DNA of 64,000 bases, taken from positions 124,001-188,000 of the forward strand of contig SKCR01049643.1 of assembly GCA_019454045.1 (NCBI GenBank), given 5' to 3'. Within the stretch, counting starts at the first letter, position 1; the number at the start of each line of letters is the position of its first letter. The DNA is from Zanthoxylum bungeanum. Taxonomy: Eukaryota > Streptophyta > Magnoliopsida > Sapindales > Rutaceae. Shown here one piece after another: positions 45,783 through 57,821 of the stretch. The translations under genes were made by a program, and so were the position numbers. Below the pieces are notes generated by a model. That model had not been told where the DNA came from and searched no databases. It saw nothing but the letters and a program-made list of their open reading frames with translations.

Positions 45783-47728
45783 TATTGGACAATTATGACA
45801 CATAGCATCTTTATTTGTACAGAACATTGTGTCGTTGTACAAATTAACTATATGACAAAGGAAATTGCTCTTTTATCATTTGTAATTGGATTACCGGGAT
45901 ATATAAATGATAAAAGTCCATATGATTAGTTCCGGATTAATAAGATATGAGACAGTATTAATCCATTAAGGTTTAATCATTAAAATATCCCTAGTGGTAG
46001 TATTATCGAGATTGGACATCGATAATGCGGAATAGACTAGTATTGCACTTGTGCGTATTGCGGCAGCATAACGGCATAGTTCTCATATATTTAAGTATTA
46101 GATACTTATGCAAGTGTGATAGGAGGTTATGTTTACCGATGGTACGGAAACAGCTTCGCTCTGGATAGACCCCTCGGAATTCCATTGGTAGTATGACTAT
46201 GTGTCTATGGAAGTCCGAATCAGGGTAGGTGTATATGGTCTTAACCTGAGACTTACATCGCTAATACTTGCGACAATCAATATACTTTGGTTTTGGTCGT
46301 CCAGGGCTTTAACAAGTTATGTGTACGCCTAATCTAGGTATATTGAGAATCGTAGTGTAGTGGGTATGATGTCAAGATGGAAGTATCACTTCAGTCATAT
46401 GAAGATGATGATCACGCAGGATACGGAACTAGTACTCTTTTATGCTGCAGCTATCGGGATAATATGACTAGGTCATGTTTATCCGATTATAGAGACTAGT
46501 TACCAGAGATCCGATATATGCTTCGTACGGGGCAGACACAATTTCAGCCCCAGGCATTGCATGTGACATCCGATACTGGATCGCAATACGCAATACGACG
46601 TATACTACGCCTGATACAGATTATATATTCCTTTAAGAATATTTATGGAGAATTGGGTAGGCACGGTGCTTTACTAGAAGCCAACCATGTCTTGTAAATC
46701 GGTAAAAACGTAGTACTAGTTACGTACGTGTTTAGATAGCCCGACGACCGGATTTACTGCCAACATATCCAGGGATCTCATGGGTCGCTTCCTGAAGATT
46801 CACCGATGACGTATGACTCGAACATAATTAATATGGGATTAATTAGAAGAGAGAGAAAATTAATCTAGGATTAATTGCGGAGAGATTTTATTTGGGATAA
46901 AATACTATTAATAGAGAGAGAACGATTAATTCGGAATTAATCGATAAAATAATATATTTGATATATTAAACGAAATTAGATTTCGACGCGGAATTAAAAT
47001 TGGATTTTAATTCGGGCAAACGAGTTAATTTAGAATTAATTCGCTAACGACGTGAATAGTAATTTTGCTGGGAAAAATTATTTAATTAAATTTGATTTAA
47101 TTACGTCGCAACGGAAAATTCGTTAATTTGGAATTAGCGAACCCGAGCCCAGGATGTGTTGTGGGCCCACTCGGATTTTGAATCAAGTGGGGCCCACAAG
47201 TCACATCACGCGTCAAATCATTAGTCACTCAAGTGATGGAAGTCTTGTCACTTTATGGTGATTGACATCTAGTCATTTTTTGATTGATGTGTGTTGTTGG
47301 AGGCATTAATGACTTGTACCAAATTTTTGGAAAATTTGTAAATGTTATTTGTTTTTGAAAATCAAATACACAACACACAATTTCTCTCTCTCTTTTCTCA
47401 CCATGGCCTTCTTCATTTTCTCTCCATTTTGGGCGTGAACCTAGGGTTCATCTCCTTTGATTTTTGATTCAAAAATCACAAGTGTTAGCACACACAATGA
47501 GTCATTCCAAGGTGATAGGGAAACCAATCATTGAGCTTGGAATCAACACTCAAAGCTTGGAGCTTGAAGATCAACACAAATGAAACCTTGGCCGAAAGTT
47601 GGAGGAGGAATTTTTGTTGTCTACGCATCCAAAGTCCGATCAAAGTGAGTATTTTCCGCATTCTTACTTTGCTGTATTCACATGTTTAATTGCTTAATTG
47701 ATCTTGGTTTGACCTAGAAAACCCAACA
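45783..47728 (+). repeat. Element 5 3' LTR, 1,946 bp
   Basis: Collinear with 35699-37377 plus 39526-39802. Ends AACCCAACA. Uninterrupted, and so shows the pre-insertion target of element 10 (GGGTTCATCTCC). Confidence 0.9.
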
Positions 47729-47733
47729 AGCTA

Positions 47734-48250
47734 CCCCTAAGGTATAACTTGAGGGCTCCCTAATTTTACTCCGACTGTATTTTGCATTTTTTTTATTCTG
47801 AGACTATATCTCCGGTCGAACTTGATATATGTCCGGTCGGACATGCGCAAAATGTCAAAAATGCCCGGTCAAACCTGAAAAAAATTCAGCCAGGTCTCCG
47901 AATCCAGACTCGGAGAATATGCACCTATATTTCTAGTTATTACTATTTCATTATTTTATTACTATTTTCTCTGTCTTATAGTCATTTTATTATTTTCATA
48001 TTATTTCTAGTTTGTTATTATTATTGCAATGCATGTTTCTGCACTTTTTATCCATTTGGTTTATGTAGAATATCTGACCAGGCTCCAAATATGTTCGGCT
48101 GGACATTAATGATATGAAACAGTGTCTGGCCAAGTTTCTCCGAAGCCAGCCCGGTGAGACATGTACCCTACCTTGTTTAATTATTGTTGTATTACTTTGG
48201 TCTCTATTTTATAGTCATTTTATTACTATTATATTGTTACTGCTTCATTA
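47734..48250 (+). other. Continuation of the LTR-like sequence from 35698
   Basis: Carries TCCGGTCGGACAT, TTCGGCTGGACAT and repeated TTTTATAGTCATTTTATTA blocks. The right end, near 48250, meets the remnant of element 8. The 111-codon frame at 47782-48117 is repeat-driven and lacks protein features. Confidence 0.4.
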
Positions 48251-50746
48251 TGATGGGGCGGCTGTGGGACCACAAGTGTCAGATTGGTGCCCCGCGCAGC
48301 GAAAATGGATCTAACCCATGGTAATTGAGCATGGGTGTATTTCTAAATATTTTAATGGAATACTATATTCCATTACAAGTGCATAGGAACAAACCGGGGA
48401 TGAATCAGAGTCCAAAAAAACCAAAACGGGAGAAAACTAGGTCTTGAACATGGTGCGCACCTAGCACGCGCATGCTGCATTCACAACTTTGCGCAGCATG
48501 CTGCGTTGCAGCGTAGCAGCTACTGAATCAAATTTTTATTTATTTATTTATTTTTGAAAAATCCTTAAATAATTTTAAAATCACCCAAAATAATTTTAAT
48601 TTCAAAACCAACCTCAACACATATTATACAACAAACATACATGTATTCTAAATACATATATGCATTTATTTGAATTAAAACACAAAACAAAATAGAATCC
48701 CACAATGAAGTGACTCATGAACAATTACAGGTCACTCAAAGGTGGTCAAGTGATTCTAGAATGGTAGTCATAGCTCCAAATCTATAGTTCCAAACTCTAA
48801 TTTTATATTTATGTCCAACATAAACATTTTGATCCAATCACAAGAATATTATGTTTATGCTTCCAAAGCATCCATACATAATTCATTAGCCGAATTTCAA
48901 CTTCAAGCTATGTTATTATGTATCCAATACATAATACATCACTATATGTTTCACTAATGATAACTCACTAATGAAAACATAGCTTTAGAGAAGATCAAAC
49001 TTACCTAGTAAGCTTGATTCCAAGATCCAATCTCCGTCTCCCTGTTGAAATATTATAGAGAACTTCAAAAGTTAGCAAGCTTGATTCCAAGATCCAATCT
49101 TGAGAACTTCCATATGTAGCAAGCTTGATTCCAAGATCCAATCTTCTTCTCCTTGTTGAAATGTTCTAGAGAACTTTCAAAACTTCTCTAAACACTTCTT
49201 TTACATAGGCTAATATCTCTAATTCTTGTTTGTTTTAGATTTCTCAAGCTTAACTTTCTTAAACTTAATTAAAAACTTGCTCAAGCTTGTCTTTTATAGT
49301 GAAGCTTATGTAATTTTTAATTAATAAAAATTCTAATCAACTTTTAGGTAGGCTTAATCCAATTTGTCCAAATATGTATAATTAGGTATGACTAATCACA
49401 TTTATCTACCACTTGGATTTAATCCAATTAAATCAAGACAAAGTTCAATGAATGGATTAGTTCATTATCTACCACTTTGATTTAATCCAATTAAATCAAG
49501 ATAAATACACATATTTTTTCATATTTTATAATTACCAAAATATCCTCCAATGGTTGAGATATTTATGAAATTACAATAAAACCCTTGCGTGATTTTGGAT
49601 TAATCTAATTGGGTCATAGTAAATAATTAATGTTATCCAATAACACTTAATTATTTTAATTGATAATTATAATATCAAATATTATTTATTATCAAACATT
49701 ATCGGCTACCAAAGTGCTCAACGAGTACACTTCATATTGTTGGACTCTTTAAGTCCAGACATGTTCGTCATATAAGCCTAGCTTATATGTACGCAATTCG
49801 ACCACCTCCGAATTCGCGAAGAACATGAACAACCTTTTTTAACTATACAAGTTGAGGTCATCACATATGTTTAATAATCCCTCCGTCGTAGGCCATATGA
49901 GTTGTGCTTAGGAAACATAGATTACACTGTCAAGTTTCCAAGGCGCACATCTCATATTGTCAACATGTCTGTGATTCCTTACAGCTTATCAAAATATAAT
50001 TTCTGATATATGCGATCAACCCTAGGTGATCGGCTTTGGCCAAAGTCTTAAAAATCATGACTTACTCACTCAGATTCATTAACCCCTTATGGTACACATA
50101 CGGGTATACAGATCCTATCTTGATACGCACTTGATTAACGAGTGCATCGGTATATACCCAATGAACATCTAGTAGTCAGACCATGAAAGGTCTGCGACAT
50201 TTATAGCATCAAAGTGTGGAGGATCACACACAAAATCAATGATATCTTATAGTCAAAGGATCACATATTGTACTCGATTCGAGGAGATTCCTAGTGACGG
50301 TGGTGTGTACTTCTAACTATTAGGAATCACATATAAGTCATTCAGTATTCGCTCCAACGAATACCCATATGTCTATACGAGCTTCCCTTGCTCATGGTAC
50401 ATCAGGTTAAACCATTGGAAGTCTAATTCCAATATACGATATGTGCTTATCTTCTAGGTTATAGGAATTCGACCGTATTCCAAAAATAACGATTAGGAAT
50501 ATTTACTTTAAGAATAGTCTATAATATGAATATTATCCCAATATTAAATCACTAAGTGTCTAGTATTACTACATGACTATTCTAAGGTCGATATCATTCT
50601 CATCATATTTATATATCAAACTAATATGCATAATGACATTACCATTAACAAGGTTGAAATGAAAATGTAGTTATTTTATTAATAATTAATAAAATATAAT
50701 GTACAACATATTATTCGGATTGGCGCTCCAAGCACCAACTCCAACA
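48251..50746 (-). repeat. Element 8 3' LTR (copia), outer boundary tentative
   Basis: On the minus strand it starts TGTTGGAGTTGGTGC at 50746, directly after a PPT. Its beginning aligns with the solo LTR element 9 (TGTTAGGGTTGGTGC and TGCCAATCCG), and the two also share ATGAAGTGTACTCGTTGA. A TATA-like CACTATAAAAGAC on the minus strand lies near 49290. The left end at 48251 (TGATGGGG on the plus strand) is a guess, because the partner LTR is lost and no duplication can be tested. Inside, 49015-49160 holds a twofold direct repeat with AAGCTTGATTCCAAGATCCAATC. Confidence 0.6.
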
Positions 50747-50758
50747 AACTCCCACTTG
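50747..50758 (-). promoter_or_regulatory. Element 8 polypurine tract
   Basis: Minus strand CAAGTGGGAGTT is followed by TGTTGGAGTTGG, the usual copia arrangement of PPT and 3' LTR. Confidence 0.85.
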
Positions 50759-50769
50759 CTTAGTGCTAA

Positions 50770-53700
50770 TCTGGATGGTATCGAAGTCTCATGTCCTTCA
50801 TATGTTTATTGTATAACTTATGAGATAAGGCTTTATTAATCGGGTCTGCTACGTCGTCTTGTCCTTGAACCTTCAAGACCACTATGTCTTTTCGTTCAAT
50901 GAATTTTATAATAATGCGATATTTCCTTTCGACGTGTTCAGACTTGGAATGTGCTCTCGGCTCCTTAGCTTGAGTAATGGCTCCGCTATTATCACAATAT
51001 AGTGGGATCGAATCCGCAATACTTGGTACAATGCCAAGTTCTGTGATAAAATTTTCAATCTAAACAGCTTTTTTAGCAGCTTCCGAAGTCGCTATAAGTT
51101 CTACCTCAGTGGTGGAATCCGCCGTTGAGCCTTTCTTTGAACATCAACAACTAATCGCACCACTATTAAGGGTAAATATGTATACAGATGTAGACTTTCT
51201 ATCATCCGGATCTCCTTGGAAGTCGGAGTCTGTATAACCCTAAACTTGTAGCTCATATTCTCCATATATGAGAAACTTATGTTAGGGTTGGTGCTCGGAG
51301 TGCCAATCCGGATCGTATTTATGTCTGATTCATGAATACGATCAATTTCTTTTTCCATAATATTACTTATTTAATGGTAGCACCTCTTATCTTTTATACA
51401 CATATTCGATCAAATTACAATTAGATCGAAACTAAATCTGATTTAGTGATACGTGTATATCAGACAAAGACCCTAGGATTTACAACGTAGTGCGCAGTTA
51501 TAACGTAATTTCTAATTGACATTGGGAAGCGTCATTATAAGTTGTATATCCTTAAATAAAGTTCCTGGTCAAGATTTACTAACACGGGTCGGTTAGTAAA
51601 ATCCGCTGAGACCAGTACATGTCGTATATCGTGACTTGGTCTGATGGTTTATCCCAATGAACCATGAGTCTCGGGAGACTCGTATAGACATATAGGTGTT
51701 TATTTGATAAACACTGAACGATTCACTGAATATTTCCTAATAGATGGTACATCAACGTCAATAGGAATCTTCTCGAGTTGAGCGAGCATAGTGGTCCTTC
51801 GACTTGAGATACCACAGTGGATATATGAGTTATCATTTACACTTTGATGGCAGTCACGTCACCGATCTATTTAGATCATACCTCCGCCTGTTCTTTGGGT
51901 GTGGACTGATGCTCATGATATCCAGTGCGTATCAAGATAGAATCTGTCAGTCCTGTGTACATGACATAGGTATCCTACACGTGTTTGCGATCTAGTAAAT
52001 CCATGGCCGTGGTATAACTTCGGAAGCGAGTTCCTAGTGTTATTTAGAGATCATAAATTTGAAAGTCGACTATATTATACCATAAGGATTTGACGTTCTT
52101 ATCTATATCCCAGGTATAATATGGATAGCCTGTGACGGAGGGATTATATGTATGCAATGACATTGACTTGTATAGTTTAGCGATATTATTTGTGGTCGTC
52201 ATAATTCATGAGTGGGTGAATTATGGACACGAAATTGGATTTCATGACAGATAAACCTAAACTTAGAGAGTCCCATAATATGAAGTGTACTCGTTGAACA
52301 CTTGGGCAACGTGTTATGAATAATACAGATTATTCATAATACTTCATCGGATTAAATGAGTTAATTCGAATCGTTTAATCGATTAAACGAAAACACATGC
52401 TTTAGGGGATTTTGGTCAATTTATAATTAATGTGTATTTGTATTTGATACAAAATTTGATTTGATACATATTAATTATTTGTCAAATGAGTTTTTGACAC
52501 ATGCCATAAATATATGTATTTGTTATTTAATGTAAATAAAAATACATATATAATAACAATTATATTAATTAATTAATTAGATATTTAAATGTTAAATATT
52601 TAAATTATTAAATGATAAACTTTTTTCATAATAGTTATGATAAATGTTTAATTATAATTGGTTACATGTGGCATGCTTTAATTAAACTTTAGGTGTGCAA
52701 ATATGATTTGCTAACATAAAGTTTACTTTTATTTAATTGAATTAAATAAAGAAATTGACAAAAATACCCTTCTAAAGTTGATTCTTACAAAATTTAAAGT
52801 AAAAAAATTTGTTTCTTATTCATTCATCTTCCTCCTTGGTCGTGACTTTCAAAAGGAAAAAGGTTCCAAAGTTGCTTGATGATTCAAGATTGAAAGTGAA
52901 GGCAAAAAAAGAAAAAGCTTAGGAAAATTGGAGATTAAAAGGTAATCTTTAATATTCTTGAGTTTAGAAATTTAGTTTCTTGTTCTTGTGTTCCTAGAAT
53001 AGTTCTAGGGTTTTCTTTACTTGTTAAAATTTGGGTTTTTGGTGTTGGAAGATGGATTTGGAAGTGTTAAGCATGTGTGAAGTAGAATTGGATAATATTA
53101 TTGTAATATTTATTCAATTTGATCATTTGATGATATGTTACCATTCTAGAGTGTTATGACCACTCTTTTAATGCCTAGAATTGTTCTTGGATGGTTCATT
53201 TGTGGTGACTTTGGTTGGTGTTAAGATTAATTAGATTAATGTTGGAAAATTGGATTTTAAGCATGAAAATTTGATATATTTTTCTTCTGGATCAGATATG
53301 GAAATATTGTGTATTTGGTGATGAAACATGTTTCATATGAATGTATTGGATGTGTTTTGGGTGTTGGAACAATTGCCGGAAACTGATTCAGAGTTTAAAT
53401 ATGCGAAAACGGTGAAAAACGGTGTTACCGGGTGACGGCTGCCCAAACAGTGAATTGGTCATTGTTCAGGCAGCCCATGAACTGCCCTAGCACTATTGAG
53501 GCTGACCTGGGAAGCCCTCATGTGCATTGGGTGGTCAGTTCGGCCAAAAACGTGTTTTATGCCATTTTGCAGAAAAATATTTTTCGTAAAAATTTTGCGA
53601 CGTTCCTTAGTTATTCATGTCATTTATTTGATATCGAATAAATATGTTTAGGTGAAATATGAATAATTTATTCATATTGGATATTGAATAATTTATTCGG

Positions 53701-54870
53701 TAATTTAAAAAGTTTTAAAATTATGATTTCGCCCGAACAGCGCTTCCGTCGCGCCCTTTGCCCAAAACCCCAACAACTTATCCTTAGTAACCTTAAGATA
53801 TTTCAGGATATGTTTCACGGATATTCAATGAACATGACCCGGATCAGAGTGATATCAACTAGTAACACTAACACTGAAACTGATATCGGGTCTTGTACAT
53901 AACATAACTTACATAATACTTCCAATACAAGAATCATATGGCAAGTTAGACATTCTAACTCTCTATTCCTCAGTCTGAGGTGTCATTTTCTTCGAAATAT
54001 GTATGTCATATCGAAAAAGGTACATTTACTGCCTTGCAATTGGTAAAACTGTACCTTTCTAACATTTTATCTATGTACGTGGATTGCGACAACTCTATAA
54101 TGTTCTTTACTCTATCTCGGTAGAGTCTTATAACCAGTATATAGGAAGCTTTACACATGTCTTTCATGGAGAAGTTCTTGCAAATGTAGGCTTTCACACT
54201 TTGCATCAATCTTATATCATTTTCGATGATAAGGATATCATATACATATAATACAAGGAATATTATCATTCTCCCACTAACTTTCATATAAAAAATGGTT
54301 CTTTCTCGTTCTTGATGAATACAGATAATCTAATTATCTCATCAAAATGATGATTTCGGCTTCGGGATGCTTGTTTAAGTCCATAAATAGACTTATTGAG
54401 CTTACAAATCAAGTTTGAAGTCTCACTGGATAGGAAAATCTTTGATTGTTCCATATATATATATCCTTCTAGAGGAATCCATTTAAAAAAATGATTTTCA
54501 CATCCATCTGTCATATCTCATAATTGTGATATGCAACAATAGCTAAGAGAATCCTAATGGATTTTAACATAGATACTAGATAAATTTTTTCCTTATTGTC
54601 AATCCCAGGACGTTAAGTGTAACATTTCGCTACCAGTCGGGCCTTAATGGTTTTCACCTTTCCATCGGGCCCTCGTTTTTATTTATAAACCCATTTATAA
54701 CCAATAGGTTGAACTCCTTTAGGAAATTCAACCAAGTCCCAGACTTGGTTGTCATGCATAGAATTCATTTCAGATTTTATGGCTTCCTATCATTTTCCCG
54801 AATCGATATCCAATATCGCCTATTTATTGTTAGTGTTTCTAGAACAAGCCACAAGATCTCTAAGTTCATT
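50770..54870 (-). pseudogene. Decayed copia RT-RNase H of element 8, split by element 9
   Basis: RNase H lies at 50770-51279, read on the minus strand: GYTDSDFQGDPDDRKSTS, STTEVELIATSEAAKKAV, IPLYCDNSGAITQAKEPRAH and a C-terminus ending MRLRYHPD. RT lies at 53781-54870, with NSMHDNQVWDLVEFPKGVQP, NKSIYGLKQASRSRNHHFDE, VLYVYDILIIENDI (Y-Y-D where Y-V-D-D is normal) and VKHILKYLKVTKDK just beside the element 9 insertion. Stops and shifts are scattered throughout. Integrase and gag are gone: at about 54870 the sequence passes directly into a different LTR (element 7). Confidence 0.85.
51280..53775 (+). mobile_element. Element 9: solo LTR, 2,496 bp
   Basis: Starts TGTTAGGGTTGGTGC, ends CCCCAACA, with a perfect ACTTA duplication at 51275-51279 and 53776-53780. 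Removing it rejoins the RT and RNase H parts of element 8. Related to the LTR of element 8 but in the opposite orientation, and their 3' parts differ. No PBS or coding inside. Open frames at 51804-51995, 53432-53641 and 53684-53902 are not conserved in the related LTR. Confidence 0.9.
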
Positions 54871-55897
54871 TGTGTGTGAATAAAGAAGAGGAGTTGCGGA
54901 AATACTCACAATGCTTGGTAGAGAAAATCAAAATTTTCATGGATGTAATGGAAGCTCCAAGCCATCAAATTGAATTCCAAACTCTAGGATTGGTTTCCCT
55001 ATCACCTCATTTATTTCCTTAAGTGCTAGCTTTAGAAGAATTTTGCAACAAAATTCCATGGAGAGGGCTTGAAGTTTTCGGCCAAGGGAGATTTGGGAGA
55101 GAAGAGAGAGTTTTGTGTTTGCTGTGAATAGTAACTTGTGCTCACTTCCAAAGTTGACCAAATTAATATATACTAAGTTTGTGTGTTGGAATTAGCTTGA
55201 GTGTTTTAAAAGCAATCTAAACTTTTCACTCAACCATTACCAAATTCCATCAAATGTCAAACATATTGATGTAAGTTGGTGGGCTCCACTTTAAATTCCA
55301 AATTTAAGTCGGACAATCCAACACGCAACTTTGCTCGGGCCCAGGTTCGTTTAATTTTGAATTACACGAATTTTCCGTTACGACATAATTAAATCCAATT
55401 TAATTAAATAATAATGCCTAGCAAAATTATTACGTTAGTCGCTTATGAATTAATTCTAAATAAATTTGTTCGCACGAATTAAAATCCAACTTTAATTCCG
55501 CATTGAAATCTAATTTCAATTAATATATCTAATATATTATTTTAGCCCAAAAAAATAAATTAAATAGAAAAATCCAAATTCATTATTAAATTTATTTTAC
55601 CGATTAATTCCAAATTAATTGCGTTCTCTCCTCTCGGCGAATTTAATCCCAAATAAATTCTCGACGCAATTAATCCCAGATTAACTCTTTCTCTGATAAT
55701 TAATCCCTGATTAATTCTTGCCGTAATTAATCCCAGATTAATTTTCTCTCTCATAATTAATCCCAGATTAATTTTGTTCGAGTCAAATCTCATCGGTGAA
55801 TCTTTGGGAAGCGACCCAAGAGATCCATGGATATGTTGGCAGTAAATACGGTCGTCAGACCATCCGAACACGTGCGTACCATGTACCACGTTCTTAC
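54871..55897 (-). repeat. Element 7: truncated copia LTR, target of element 6
   Basis: Aligns with the element 6 LTR from about 45 bases inside its plus-strand start, sharing the landmarks GGAAATA, GGGAAGCGACC, ATATGTTGGCAGTAAAT and ACGTTCTTAC. It stops at 55897, where element 6 begins, and would continue right of the window. The junction with element 8 pol at about 54870 shows no LTR end, so it formed by deletion or recombination. Confidence 0.75.
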
Positions 55898-57807
55898 TGT
55901 TGGGTTTCTAAGGTGTCCCAAGATCAATTTAAGCAAGAAATCATGTGAATACTCAAAGGAGAAAAGCGGAAATAAACTCACATTGAACGGATTTTGGATG
56001 CGTTGATAATGAAAAGTTTGCCTTTGAGATGCTCCTCCAAGCTCATCTTTCAAGTGTTGAATCCAAGCTCCAAGCTATGATTTGAGATTTCAAGCTCAAA
56101 GGTTGGTTTTCCTAACACCTTGATATGATTCTTCAAGTGCTAGCTCTGGAAATTTTTGCAACAAAAATTTCCCTTTTGCCTTGTGAAGGATTCGGCCAAG
56201 GAGAGAGTTTTAGAGTTTTTTATGTTTTGTTTCAAAAACCAAAATACAACTTATCCAAAAGTTAAAACAAACTTTGGTATATGCTTTTCCAAAAACCAAA
56301 ACAAGTTTGGAGGGAAAATTAGCATTCAATGCCTCCATCTACTCCCATCATGAATAGTGACTGGATGTCAATCACAAAAATGTGACATGACTTCCATCAC
56401 AAAAGTGACTTGCGATGTGACTTGTGGGCCCCACTTTAATTCAAAATCCGAGTGGGCCCGCAAACATATTCCGGGCTCGGGTTCGTTAATTCCGAATTAA
56501 CGAATTTTTCGTTGCGACGTAATTAAATCAAATTTAATTAAATAATTATGCCTAACAAAATTACTATTCACGTCGCTCGTGAATTAATTCTAAATTAATT
56601 CGTTCGCCCGAATTAAAATCCAATTTTAATTCCGCGTCAAAATCTTATTTCGTTTAATATATCGAATATATTATTTTATCGATTAATTCCAAATTAATCG
56701 TTTTCTCTCTTCTAATAGAATTTTATCCCAGATAAATTCTCACCGTAATTAATCCTAGATTAATTATGTTCGAATCATACGTCATCGGTGAATCTTTGGG
56801 AAGTGACCAATGAGATCCTTGGATATGTTGGCAGTAAATCCAGTCATCGGACTATCCGAACACGTGAGTAACTCGTACTACGTTCTTACCAATTTACGAG
56901 ACATGGTTGGCCTCTAGCAAAGCACCGTGCCTACCCAATTCTCCAAAAATATTTTTAAAGGAATATATAATCTATGTCAGACGTAGTATACGTAGTATTG
57001 CGTATTACGATCTAGTATCGGATGTCACATGCAAGGCCTGGGGCTGGAATAGTGTCTGCCTCGTACGAAGCATATATCGAATCACAAGCAACTAGTCTAT
57101 TTAATCGGATAATCATGACCTTGTCATATTATCCCAATGGTTGCAACCAATTAGAGTACCAGTTCTGTATCCCTGCGTGATCATCATCTCTATTTGACTA
57201 AAGTGATACTTCCGTCTTGACATCACACCCAATACACTACTATTCTCAATACACTCAGAAGATGCGTACACAGAACCTGTTAAAGTCCTGGACGACCAAA
57301 ACCAAAGCGTATTGATTGTCGCAAGTACTAGCGATGCAAGTCTCAGGTTACGACCAAATACACCTACCCTGATTCGGATTCCCATAGACACATAGTCATA
57401 CTACCAATGGGATTCCGCGGGGTCTATCCGGAGCGAAGCTGTTTCCGTACCATCGGTAAACACAACCTCATATCACACTTGCATAAGTATCCAATATTTA
57501 AATATATGAGAATTATGTCGTTACGCTTCCATAACACGCACAAGTGCAATACTAGTCCATTTCGCATTATCGATGTCCAGTCTCGATAATACTACGACTA
57601 GGGATATTTAATTATGAAACCTTTATGGATTGATATTGTCTCATATCTAATAATCCGGAACTAATCATAAGGACTTTTATCATTTATATATTTAAGTAAT
57701 CAAATTACAAAATGATTAAATGCAATTTCATTGTCACATGGTTAATTTGTACAAAAACCACAATGTCTTTTACAAATAGTGACGCTATGGGTCATAATTA
57801 TCCAACA
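55898..57807 (-). repeat. Element 6 3' LTR, 1,910 bp
   Basis: Plus-strand ends TGTTGGGTTTCTAAGG and TCCAACA. The start is identical to 63971-64000, the edge of the 5' LTR. Strong similarity to the LTRs of elements 3, 5 and 7 in the GGATATGTTGGCAG...CTACGTTCTTACC region and around CGATGTCCAGTCTCGATAAT. Confidence 0.9.
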
Positions 57808-57821
57808 ATCTCCCACTTGGC
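57808..57821 (-). promoter_or_regulatory. Element 6 polypurine tract
   Basis: Minus strand GCCAAGTGGGAGAT, directly before the 3' LTR start TGTTGG and directly after the pol stop codon. Confidence 0.9.

Larger units (their letters stand above)
35699..47728 (+). mobile_element. Element 5: decayed Ty1/copia element
   Basis: The 5' LTR (35699-39802, split by a solo LTR) and 3' LTR (45783-47728) match with a few percent differences. The flanks ATCTA (35694-35698) and AGCTA (47729-47733) are a 5-bp duplication with one change. An intact initiator-tRNA-Met PBS, a leader, decayed gag and pol, and a PPT lie between. Same family or a close relative of elements 3 and 6, in opposite orientation to both. 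Confidence 0.9.

Noticed and set aside
47782..48314. 111- and 66-codon plus-strand ORFs
   Set aside because: Composition follows repeated TTTTATAGTCATTTTATTA blocks; hydrophobic by base composition only.
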